Source of the DNA: Gordionus sp. m RMFG-2023
Taxonomy: Eukaryota; Nematomorpha; Gordioida; Chordodea; Parachordodidae
DNA length: 64,000 bases
NCBI RefSeq assembly: GCF_954871325.1
Contig: NC_088778.1
Coordinates: forward strand, 19,267,120-19,331,119
Direction of reading: 5' to 3'
A program made the translations under genes and the position numbers. The notes under the pieces were generated by a model that had not been told where the DNA came from, did not search any database, and worked only from the letters and a program-made list of their open reading frames with translations. The stretch's first letter is position 1. Each line of letters starts with the position of its first letter. Below are positions 1 through 10,675 of the stretch, piece after piece.

Positions 1-363
1 TGTTGTCTAGCCAAAGCCAGGCCTCTATCGATTCTTGTTCCACCACCTAAAAACAAACGTTAATATGTTTATTTATATACTCAATAAACCTTGATATAAC
101 ATTTTTCTTAGTCCTTCTTTGACCTCTTCGAAAGATTTATATTTATCGAAACCAAATTCAAACCTTGTTAACGAAGAACTTGAAAATTTGAGTACAGCTA
201 ATCTTGTGCCTTCTGAGGCTATTTTATTTTGGCTATCAATTATTTCAGCTGCGTTCTATAAAAATTACAATTTTAATTTACAAAATATTATATTATTTAT
301 AACTTGCATAGCTTCGATTCCACATTCAAAAATACTTCGACCGATACTACTACTTGCGTCGAC
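1..363 (-). CDS. von Willebrand A (MIDAS) domain protein, three exons, partial
   Basis: Minus-strand exons at 304-363, 90-255 and 1-46 (continuing off the window) splice in phase: 20 codons, then 55 codons plus one base, then two bases completing a Gly. The first exon reads VDASSSIGRSIFECGIEAMQ, which carries the DxSxS metal-binding (MIDAS) motif. The second gives NAAEIIDSQNKIASEGTR and then LAVLKFSSSSLTRFEFGF, and ends LRKMLYQG. The third gives GGTRIDRGLALARQ, the conserved GGGTxIDxAL turn of vWA domains after splicing. Donors are CAA/GTTATA and CAAG/GTTTAT; acceptors are TTTAG, TATAG and TTTTTAG. vWA domains bind divalent metal and protein ligands in matrix proteins, collagens and integrin-like receptors. 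Which of these this gene encodes cannot be told from one partial domain. All three MIDAS-relevant blocks are open, so the gene looks functional as far as it is seen. Confidence 0.85.
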
Positions 364-530
364 CTAAAAAATTGTATCTATGCGTTTTTTTGCCTTATTT
401 TTATTTACAAATATTTTTCATCTTCATCTTTCAAGCTTAATCTTGATTTCGTTGGTACATTAGAGATCATATTTAAATTTTTTTTTACATGTGTTCTTTT
501 ATTGTCGCTTAGTGAGGTTTGACATTGGCA

Positions 531-797
531 TTATGAAATATTGGATATGAATCTAGTTAGAAAAAGATCATATTTATTAGAAAAATTTGAATAATAAATA
601 TTATTTCTTTTACCTATATGAAATTTGTTATTTGATATTTGAAGGCTCATATTGAATATATGATAGTCTGTAAAATTGCTATCATTTTTTTCAATAGCAC
701 TTTTCTGATTGAATGAAAAAATATTCTCAGTAATTGTTTTAATCAAATGAATATTAATAACTATAAACATTAGCATTAAATTTGCTCTAGAGATCAT
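531..797 (-). CDS. candidate signal-peptide exon upstream of the vWA gene
   Basis: A minus-strand open frame contains MISRANLMLMFIVINIHLIK, which looks like a cleavable signal peptide or membrane anchor, followed by a hydrophilic Asn/Ser-rich stretch. It lies in the right orientation and 170 bp upstream of the MIDAS exon of the vWA gene, and an extracellular vWA protein would need such a leader. A good donor-like site (ATAG/GTAAAAG) lies inside the frame near 630. I could not find an intervening exon that joins it to the MIDAS exon in phase, so the link is an inference from position. It may also be a chance ORF in AT-rich DNA. Confidence 0.3.
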   Translation of the reverse strand: MISRANLMLMFIVINIHLIKTITENIFSFNQKSAIEKNDSNFTDYHIFNMSLQISNNKFHIGKRNNIYYSNFSNKYDLFLTRFISNIS

Positions 798-821
798 TTT
801 CGAATTTAATTTTATTATCAA

Positions 822-1215
822 ATCTAAATAAAATTATAGTTTAATTTTAAATACAAAATTATCATTTTATATTATTTCCAGGGTCAAGGTTTTATAGTTA
901 TATAATATCCATAATTTTGATTGACCTTATGCATAAAACTACAAATAATATTATCAATTCCCTTTCGAACTTAAAAAAAAATTCATTCATTATCCATAAT
1001 ATAATAACAATTATCTATAATTGTTCAAAATTTTTCATGACATTGTTTAAAATTTCTTCCCTCAAAAAGGGCAAAGTTTGGTATAACATATTTTTATACT
1101 ATAAAAATTATATATTTTTTTAATAATTGTAAAAATTAAATTAGTATTGATATATATATCGATTGCTATTATAAATAAATTTAGTGTTTTTTCCAGCAAT
1201 ATGTTATTATTTGAT
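822..1215. other. AT-rich intergenic DNA
   Basis: Low-complexity AT-rich sequence. The plus-strand open frame around 917-1123 has the Asn/Ile/Lys/Phe composition expected of chance ORFs here and shows no motif. No feature is supported. Confidence 0.5.
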
Positions 1216-1477
1216 CGCGTTTTTTTAAATTTTAGTATATGATTTTACTGGAAATGTATTCTATCATGTTTGGAATACCTACCTATGAATTTCGCACAAT
1301 TTTGTCAGGAACTTTGAACTTAATATAATTTATATTTGTTTTTCCATATATTTTTTATATAAATTATAAATAAATTGAAGGTTAATAGCAAAATTGTCTG
1401 CAATTCATAGGAAAGGTATTCTGAACATGGTGGAATAGATTTCCGGGAAAATTAGTTTTTTAAATTTAAAAAACGCG
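1216..1477. mobile_element. fold-back MITE (262 bp)
   Basis: The two halves are near-perfect reverse complements. The left half starts CGCGTTTTTTTAAATTTTAG and the right half ends in the complement (TTTAAATTTAAAAAACGCG). The paired motifs GGAAATGTATTCTATCATG and the complement of CATGGTGGAATAGATTTCC lie at matching distances from the ends. There is no coding capacity. The internal sequence is related to the inverted-repeat element at 43,664-44,056, which has the same GGAAATGTATTCTAGCATG block. It is therefore a member of the same family with different outer ends, or a remnant of it. Confidence 0.75.
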
Positions 1478-3391
1478 TTCAAAAAATGATTTAAATTTAA
1501 AAAATAGTACATTGCCAAAAAATACATTGCCGCTAACATATATACCTACATTTTCCTATTGGTAACTAAAATTGAATTTAAAAAACTCCAAAAAAGAAAA
1601 GTGAAATGCTTTTAAGGGGAAAAGTGGAGGAGATCAAAAAAAAGAAAGTAAGACAATAAAATTTTGATTTAATGACTTGGATTGCTAGTAGGACTGGAAA
1701 CCAATATTAAAATCCCAAGACAAACGAAATATTTTAGTGGTATTAGGTCTAAAATATTGGTATTTTTTAAACAATATTTTTTATTTCTTGTATAATGATT
1801 GATTAAGTGTAGAAATAGTGATTTAAAAAACCCATAATTTGTAGTTTTAGATAAACATAAGAAAAAAATCATTACACTTAAAACAGGACTGAGAACCAAC
1901 TCTCCAAATCTTACTGAATCCAATTTCTTTTTTTAAAGTAGGAATTTATGAAGTTATGGAAATATAAAAAATTTTGATTTAATAATAAATTATGTATCAA
2001 CAAACCTAACATAGCCACTCTAAAAAATAAACGCATTTATTTTGAAACCTTATTCATAAAAATATAGAAAAATGGGTAAACTAAAATATATAACTATCTA
2101 TAAAATACAGTGCAAAAGATTAATATAAATAATATAAGGAATTATATGTCTTTAAGAAGGATCCTACATGCGTATAATTTTTAGGCACAGGCAAGCTTGG
2201 ATGATATGTTCATCTAGTGAACAACGTTGGTCCAATATAACATACTCTTTCTAAGAACGCTCTTTTAGAGCAAGTTGGAATTGCGGGATAATATGGCAAT
2301 TTTCGATAATATTGGATATCTTTTTTGATTTAATTTTCACTTTTATATCATTAGAAATTATGCCTTCGTCCATATACTCTACGCTATTATATCATGACTG
2401 TTTAACTTGATATATTTTATCATAAAAAGACAGTATCTTAGATTTATTTTATGCTTCATTTTCATGATTAATTCTTCCGTTAGATATTCTAAAAGGGTGT
2501 TTAATAAGTGTGATATTTTAAAGCGCTTGTCAATCATTGTCGATATTATATACACATGTTTATTAAAATTAATTTATCAAGTTTAGCTAAGGCAGCTAAA
2601 GAAGCCCGTTATAAAATAGAATTAGGAGTATTATTGTTGCAACTGAACTTGTTCAAAAATGCTGGAATGTAAAGGAATCATAGTTGAAACTTATGGAATG
2701 TTTGCACATGAGACCATCTCTGTGCGAAATTATATAGTTTCAGAAATTCTCGATAGGATTTGAGAAATATCGCCCTTTTAAGCTTTTGGTATGTTTCAAC
2801 ATATCCAAAATTGGGAGAGGAATGTTTAAAGTTGGATTTTTTTCAAGAAATATTTTTTCGGGCTTTTTAAATTTAGATGTCAGAATTTTTTTTATGTTTC
2901 ATTTGCCCTAGGGGGCCATAACAGCCAAACGAACATCGCAAAAGCATTTGCACACATTTAAATTAAAATTCTCTTTTTGATTTAAAAATGTTATAAATAT
3001 TATTAGAAATATGTGCTGATTTTATCACAGTACAAAAAATAAGCTTTTGCAATAAAGAAATATTGGATGTAATAGCGGTAAATTTTTAGAAAGTAAAAAA
3101 ATATACCATAATATAATGATCAATAAACAACCCAAATAATTATTATTTATCTATAATATTAGTATTCTTTTATATTGTATTTAGACAATATATCAAACCA
3201 ATATATTTAGGTAATTGGTATTGTAAACCAAGAATATATTGTAATGGTCTCACCCCTAATTGCTATCTTTACGAAGGTAGATTTATTCTTTCGGGGCTTC
3301 TATATTAATCTATCCAGCTTTTTATTAGGACTTGGGCTTGAGGTCAAAAGTTGAGAATGTGGTGATAATCACAGGAATTAAGTGTTATTAA
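1478..3391. other. intergenic DNA without recognised genes
   Basis: AT-rich with no protein motif on either strand. The minus-strand frame at 1669-1923 and short frames near 2160-2860 show no recognisable domain or splice pattern. Slightly less AT-rich patches (2160-2300, 2640-2940) may be old transposon remains, but I see no terminal repeats. Confidence 0.4.
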
Positions 3392-3588
3392 ACGGCTCTA
3401 TTTTAGCCGATTTTAAAAAACGGATAACTCGATATTTTAGTCAGAAAAAATATTGCACAAGCCTCGAGGCTTCGCTAATAGTATATTAACCGTTGTGATA
3501 TCTGAGAAAAATCGTCAGTCTTACGTAATATTTTTCTGGCTAAAATATTGAGTTAGCCGTTTTTAAAAATCGGATGAAATCGAGCCGT
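3392..3588. mobile_element. fold-back MITE (197 bp)
   Basis: Inverted halves: ACGGCTCTATTTTAGCCGAT at the left pairs with ATCGGATGAAATCGAGCCGT at the right, and the inner blocks (GATATTTTAGTCAGAAAAAATATT) pair as well. The left flank carries GGAATTAAGTGTTATTAA and the right flank AGAATTAAGTAATAATG. This may be a target duplication that has since diverged, but the match is not clean. Non-coding; superfamily unassigned. Confidence 0.7.
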
Positions 3589-4719
3589 AGAATTAAGTAA
3601 TAATGTATTTTTCACATTTCAATCTTCCTACCACTATTAGATCTTTGTTTAAATTTATCAAAGCCATTGGTCGATGTAAGAAAAATCCCAAGACATTAAG
3701 TTGTCATCTTCCCAAAAAATCTAGTGCTATCAGGTCTTCTATTATCTGGGAACATTTCGATTCCTTTGTAAAAAATATCTCCTAGTAGAGTTTAAAGCCC
3801 GCTTTATAATCAAGTTGCATAAGCGCTCCGAGCTCGCCCGCAGATTCTGATATATTGGGCAATGTCTACACAAATCGGCTTGTTTGTGACATCTTGCTGC
3901 TTTATGTGACATGATTGAGTTAATATTTAAATAATAGCTAGTGTATAGCCGAACTCCTAGTCATTAAGTTTCAAGCCAAGTTTTTTTTTGATAAGATTAT
4001 CTCCAAAAATTAATCCTGAATCCTTATTCCAAACAGAAGAATGATCGACAGATGTAGTTTGATGTAAAGATAATAAACGGTACTTGCCATGTTAGGCGCA
4101 TCCAGACTCTGCTTTGTTGAATTGGGAAGAAAAGTGCAAGATGCATTTATGTTTGTCTAGCAAATGGTCCAAAGATGTTTTAGAGATGCGGAAGCTCCTT
4201 TTTTTTAATTAAGAAATAAGCCTTGTTTGATGAAAAGGAATATTATCAAAGTGTTTGAAGTTAAATAAAACTTTATTAAAAAATGTTGGATAGTCCTTCA
4301 CCACCGATCTTATTTCTTAAAAATGATCATTTTGCACGTCCGATAGGGTGTTTGTTTTTCAATTTAGAATCCGATTAAATTATATTATAACATGTAAGAA
4401 AAAGAAAAGTTCGAATCCACTATAATAACGGAACAAATAAAGATATGAGATTAAATAATAATAGAAACATGCAACCAAAAATAAGGAATTCAAAGTCTTT
4501 ATCCAACGAAGGAACAAAAATATTAATAGATGACTTGTGAAGGAATAGAAGATATGTTATATCTCATATATCATAATTGTAATAAGATATTATTTGAATT
4601 TTATATATCCTATATAGAATAAGATCTTAATTGAATATTTGTTTGATTAAGCTTAAAATGAATTAAATAATTATCTTATAGTTTACAATGTATGTATAGC
4701 CAACATTTTGTAATAAAGT
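3589..4719. other. intergenic DNA with possible old repeat remains
   Basis: A patch of less AT-rich sequence (3600-4150) includes a 60-codon plus-strand open frame at 3603-3785 ending in a stretch rich in Ser, Trp and His. It loosely recalls the start of a BED-type zinc finger but lacks its cysteines. Nothing else is recognisable. Confidence 0.3.
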
Positions 4720-4990
4720 TTACCATTGACCATATAAGTTATGCTGTTTTAAGATATAAATATAAATAAATAGTGGTGTATCACCTGATGCTATTTTGTT
4801 ACAAAGTAAAGTGAGGGATGTGAGTAAATGTGTCTGGTCATTAATGACTGTTAGATCTTCCAAAAATATGGGTTTTATAACTTCTAAACCGTGGGCTACA
4901 TCTTTTGAAATCACTTTTCTTAGGTATTTCTGGGAGAACTCATTGGTGGTGTTGTTAAATTGCTGGGTGGCTTCGCCGAAAACCCAGTAA
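4720..4990 (-). mobile_element. LINE reverse-transcriptase fragment
   Basis: The minus-strand frame includes VISKDVAHGLEVIKPIFLED and then THLLTSLTLLCNKIASGDTP. This pattern (a leucine-rich helix, then a short LCNKIASGxxP turn) resembles the region just before the fingers of reverse transcriptase in pol-like non-LTR elements, where LTxLxNxIxxGxxP precedes the first catalytic motifs. The fragment is short and has no catalytic Asp pair. The assignment rests on remembered family patterns and is moderate at best; a diverged host gene exon is the alternative. Confidence 0.4.
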
Positions 4991-5069
4991 TGTTTGAACT
5001 GAAAAAAACGACCTCAAACTCTAGCCAACCCATTTAACAATAGATAAGACCCAATTAGAAAATTAAACT

Positions 5070-5790
5070 AGTTAAATTTATCCAGGTTTAGAGTTTTTGA
5101 TATTATAAAGAGGTTTTAAATTCATTGGGTCTAGTAATAAATTGGTACTGCCATTATATGTTATCCACGAGGAAAAAGAGAATTTTTTTTAAACTTTGTA
5201 TTAAGTCTAGTTAAAAGTTTTGATACTAAAAAGAAGTTCTAAAACCATTGAGCCTAGTAATAAATTAGAACTGACATTTTATTCTACGTAAAAAATAAAT
5301 TATAAAAAATTTGTTTTAAGCCTAGTTAAAGTTTTGATACTAAAAATATATTCTAAAACCTCTGGGTCTAGTAATAAATTAGCACTGCTATTATATTTTA
5401 TTCTACGAGGAAAAAATAAATATGAAATTTTAATAAAAATTTGTTTTAAGCTTAGTTAAAACTTTTTGATACTAAAAAGATGTTCTAAAACCTTGAGGTA
5501 TAGTAAAAAATTGGCATTGCCATTATATTTTATTCCACAAGGGATAAAAAATTTTGTAAAGAAGTTCCAAAACCATTGGGTTTAGTAATAAGTGTCATTC
5601 TCATTCTAATCCACGAGTAAAATAAAAATTTAAAAAAACTTTACAAACTATATTTTAAGCCTAGTAAAAAGTTTTTGATATTGGAAGGAAGTTTCTAAAA
5701 CTAATGTCTAGTATAAATTATTACTACTTTTATATCTTATTCCTTTTTTTTTAACTTGAGTTTAGTTTAAAATTTTTGGTATTAGAAATG
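5070..5790. repeat. minisatellite, about 6 copies of a 110-130 bp unit
   Basis: A unit containing the blocks GGGTCTAGTAATAAATTGG, TATTTTATTCCACGAGGAAA, TTTGTTTTAAGCCTAGTTAA and TTTTGATACTAAAAAGAAGT recurs in direct orientation about six times. Unit length and sequence drift from copy to copy, so the array is old and no longer homogenised. No coding frame runs through it. Confidence 0.85.
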
Positions 5791-6120
5791 AGGGGCATAC
5801 CATATGAAACTTTTTAGGGGATTGGTAGTGGAAAATAAAAGACCTAGGAAGTAGATCAATGGATCACTTTTTAAAATTTAAGGATTCCATATATATTTAA
5901 CTATTATAAATGTCTTAATCCTCAATTTATTTAACATTTCTTAACATCTTAGTCCTCAATTTATTTAACAATTCTTAAAATTTCTTAATTCAGAAATCAA
6001 ATTTCTTAATTCAGAAATCAAATTTCTTAAAATTTTTCATAATTTCTAACAATGATAACTATATCAAAAAATCTATCATATTTAATTTCCCACCAATCAA
6101 CAATATGCATTACTATTGAT

Positions 6121-7166
6121 CAGAGTTGTTAAAAGATACTTTTTAAATGGATCTAGATACAGATACAACGTCTAAAAATATATCTAGATACAGATACAGC
6201 TTCTAAAAATTTATTTTGATACTTATTAGATTTCAGTAACAACCACGGCCTGTCGGCTAATTATATTTTTTTTGTGTACCTAAAGTTTTGATCATTTTTA
6301 TAAATGAAGGATTTTCAACAATTGAAAATGGCTGAATGCTATCTATAATAAAATCATTATTAAATCATCTATGGTTTGGGTTAATGTCTCAGTTTCTTGG
6401 AAAAAAATCAATGGACGATGAGCCTAGTCCAATATTTTCTATATTAGATTTTTTCTCCTACTCCTTTTTTATTTGGATTAAGAGTGTTTGATGTTTTCTC
6501 TTAAAAATTAAAATTGTAAACATTTATTTAGTATCTATACCCTTAAATGTTTTACAAGGTTGCAAGTTGAGGTAATACTAACTGAAATTTGCATATTTTT
6601 TGGTAGACATGGCAAACATTTTACTAACAGAGATTTGTTTTCTTTATTTTGAGATATTATTTTAAAATATGGTCTATAAATTGGCAAGAATGTTGTCATT
6701 TTCGTCATCAATATTAATCTTAAAAATTAATATAATAGAATAAAATAAAATACCAATTCCATTGCTATTAAAAATGGTAAATTCCTTGAGATGGATTGTA
6801 ATATCAGAATTTGCTTGTTATTGATAACTCGGACATAATATTTAATTAATATTTATATATTCTTTTTTATATAAAAGTTTTAATATTTTACATATATTAT
6901 ATATATAATTTTTTAATATATATATTAATATTAAGTTATATGCTTATATGAAATAAAATAAATTTTACATTCAAGTATTTTTATTTATAATATAAAGAGC
7001 GTTAAATAGAAGTATATCAAAATGTATCTTAAGAAGTCTCTAAAAACAAATACAGATATCTCTAAAATAATATTTAGATACAAATACTTTAATCATAAAT
7101 CTATCTAGATACAGATACCACATTTTTATATTTAGATACTTGTATCTAGATATTTTAACAACTCTG
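6121..7166. mobile_element. non-autonomous hAT transposon with perfect 8-bp TSD
   Basis: Termini are CAGAGTTGTTAAAAGATAC at the left and TATTTTAACAACTCTG at the right, a terminal inverted repeat of the hAT CAG...CTG type. It is flanked on both sides by CTATTGAT (6113-6120 and 7167-7174), a perfect 8-bp target duplication. The subterminal regions carry several copies of ATCTAGATACAGATAC in both orientations, probable transposase-binding repeats. There is no transposase reading frame, so it must have been mobilised in trans. The clean TSD suggests a fairly recent insertion. Confidence 0.93.
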
Positions 7167-7174
7167 CTATTGAT

Positions 7175-8690
7175 TGACGGTTGTTTTATATTATATAAAA
7201 ATATCGTAAAAATTACGCATACACTCCTTTATGGGCATGAGGAATTCACCAAAAAAAATATTATATATAATATCTATTAAATATTTAAATAATAGAGTCG
7301 CATGTTATACCCTATATATTACAAAATATTTTAAATAATCTAACTGAGGTTTTCCCAGATCATATCTATGATCACAGTGAGTAGTATTTATATGAGAGTA
7401 ATTGCTACTGTATCGTCCTTCGGCGTCAATGAAATATTTATCGAGCTATCATCAATAAAGTCAGATGGAAAGGGCAAAGGTTATAGTATGTTGTTCCCAA
7501 ACAGTCAAGTTAAACCGTTATGTGAAATTGAGGTATTCGTTGACATGGACACTGAATTATCGATTTGGTCATTCTCTCACAGCTTAAGAGGACGTCACAT
7601 TGCTTCATCATATGTTTACTGACAATTGTAACATATTGTTTTTACTGTTGACGGTTTATTTCTTGAATTGTTGAATTTCCATGTTGACATTCTTTGGGAC
7701 CACGGTCACATAGTATTTATTAAAATCAATCAACTGGGATGGGGTTTGCATGGTAGCATAATATACAAGACCGAATTTAATTTACTTACACTTTATTTTA
7801 CAAAAATTTATAAAATAATAAATTTAATCAAAAAAATATTATTTATTTTATTAATCTTTTTATGTTGTTAATCCTTGTGTAAAAAAAACTAAATTATTTA
7901 TTTAATAATTTATAATTAAAAAGGTGTTGCATCCAGACTTGAACCAAATCAAAATTTTTTCTTTTATTGAACAGCCATTTACCATTATTCAAACAAAAGA
8001 TTGTACATTGTAGACAATAAAAAAAATGGATTTATTCAATCATCAAAATACTTAATTATCTTCTTCATTTTAGAATATACTGTCAACTTATTCTCCGTTT
8101 AATTACAATAGTGTATATAAAAAAATAAGTCAATTTATATTTCCTTTAATTATAATGATGCGTGAACAAAATAAAGAGGAAAAAAAAATCAAAAAAAAAA
8201 TTACTTATGAAGACATTAAATGAACCTGCCATCCACTTTTCATTTTCACAACAATTGAAAAGTGTAATTATCAAGATTGCAAATTAATCTCAGGATTATT
8301 GTAAATCAATTAATTTCAACACTAATTTTTTTTTTACACAGTAGATCTGGCATAAATTAAAAATATACATATCCATAAATATTATTATTATTACTTAATA
8401 ATATTTACACATTTATTTTTAATCTCGTCTTTTAATATGATCATTATAACGAATTAAAATTGTTCCATCTTGGAATGCTATACGATAATTTAGTAGTCAT
8501 ATTTTCCAGTATATTACCCCCATCCCATTTTTTCTTTTTATTATCAAATAAACGAGACCATATAATTTGTCCCACCGGAAACTATATATTTACTCTTTCA
8601 CATGTTAATATAATAGCACTACCTTTTGGTTTTAAAATTTCTAAGGTCATTCTATTCCTTTGACCTCAAAACAATTCAACAAGAGTAACA
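7175..8690. other. unassigned open frames in AT-rich DNA
   Basis: The plus-strand frame at 7368-7622 (84 codons) has a more balanced composition than its surroundings, with segments such as SSIKSDGKGKGYSMLFPN. It is followed at 7668-7871 by LLNFHVDILWDHGHIVFIKI. Together they look like remains of one coding sequence, perhaps from a transposon, but I recognise no domain. From 7900 to 8690 there is only AT-rich sequence. Confidence 0.35.
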
Positions 8691-10675
8691 CCTTCGCGAT
8701 TTATGGAGATATTATATTATAATTGGGCCATCCAAATCTCATTTTTTTTCTTTTTTGGCCTTTTAATTCCAATTTTTCACTATGGCTACCATTCTCTTCT
8801 CTCAGCCTAGCTAGTATGATATGGTGGAGCCAACATATGCTTTATTTGTAACGAAGTACAAAAATGTCTAAAATTTTTACTCATAAACGCCGGACCTCCA
8901 TCAGACACAATTATTTTTGGAATCCTAAATTTAGCCCACAATATTTGTAATAATTTGATGACAACCTTGGTCGTTAATTATCCAACTTTCATATTCAATC
9001 CGCTTGGAATATGAATCCCCAATTAAAAAATATGTTTTTTTATCCAAATCGAAAAAATCAACGTGGACCCTTTCCTACGGTTGACTCGACCTTGGCCACA
9101 CATTTTCCATTTCGGGGCATAGAGGCATAGGTATTACATGAAACACATTTACTTGTAATTTTCTCAATTTCTATATTCATACGGGTCACCAAACATATTC
9201 CCACGCCCACGATCATATTTTATTTGCCCTGATGACCGGCATTTAATACATAAGATCTTATCGCGTAATTTAAATGGAATTACAGCCCGATTTCCACTCA
9301 TTATACAATTTTCTTTTTGTATTTTTTTATACATATAATGTTTGTTTTTCCAATTTTTAACACCAGTTAAACACAATTTTAACTGACTTAAATCCTTATC
9401 CTTTAATGTATTTAATTTAATATCATCCCAAGTGGTAGGACCTTTAATGTATAGGATAATGTAATTAAAGCATCTTCATTATCTATAATTTTATTATCAA
9501 CTATCTCGGGATTTACACTGCTCTATCCTAATCTGGATAAAAATATGGCAAGTGATTTTCTTTACCTAGCCTACATTTAATTTCCACATTGAAACTTCCC
9601 ACGAACAACAACCAACGTTGTAATCTATGGGACATCATTAATTCCTTGTTATCTTTTTTAAACAAATTAATCAATGGTTTATGATCAATATAAATCACTA
9701 ATTTTTTACCAATTAAATATTTACGACATTTGGTTAAACAAAAACAACCACTAAGAGATTCATGTTCAATAACAGAATATCTAACCTCATGAAAAATTTT
9801 TGAAAAAAAAAATTCTTCTCTCTAACCCATTAAATGTAATAATGCACATACAACACCTTTATTAGATGCATCTACAGCCAAGATAATTTCTAAATCATTA
9901 TTAAAACAAACTAAAATCGGTTCCTCGCCAATTTGTTTCTTCAAAATTTTAAAAGCACTTTGTTGTTCAATTTTCCACTCAATATGAATATCTTTCTTTA
10001 ATAAATTATGAGATGGCACTTTTGCAAAATTCTCCACAAAACATAATAATTCACTATGCCCAAAAATGACTACAATTCAGCCTTACTCTTTGGCTGATTC
10101 ATATTTAATATTTTTTTAAAATTTTTACCAAAAGGTCTCACTTTAACCCCATTAATGTGATGACCCAAATACACAATTTCAGTTACACCAAGAATACTTT
10201 TTTCTTTGCTGGCTCTCAAGCCCTTGTCATATTCTCTTAAAAACTTATTCAAGGCGCTGATTATGTTGCTCTAGTGTTATCCCAGTTATCAACATATCAT
10301 CCATTTAATAAAAAACTCCTTCTAGGCCCTGGAAAACTGATGCCATAGTATGCTGAAAAATCGGCACTAAAACACTTAATCTAAACAAAAGCAAATAACC
10401 CTTTATGCGTCATTATTGTTTACGAATTTCTTCCTTTAAAATTGTAAATACGCTGAAGAAAAATTAATTTTGGAAAAATATTTTGTCCCCTTTAAATTGG
10501 GCAAATTTTCTTCAATTCTAGGCAATGGATATTTTACTTCCATCACTCCTGGGATTAAAACTTGGAAATAAACACATAGCCTCAACTTTCCATTAGAATT
10601 TTTCACTGGAACCAACGTTTGACCCATTCACTATATTCAATCGGAATAATAATCCATCATTAACCCATTTGTTAA

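Noticed and set aside
119-522. Plus-strand ORFs over the left edge
   Set aside because: They lie antisense to the vWA exons, whose splice phases and motifs are far better supported.
531-821. 96-codon minus-strand ORF as a stand-alone gene
   Set aside because: Kept only as a candidate signal-peptide exon: beyond the hydrophobic start it has no domain, and its composition is that of AT-rich chance frames.
5070-5790. Repeat array as a CRISPR
   Set aside because: Units are 110-130 bp, diverged and without unique spacers, in an animal genome.
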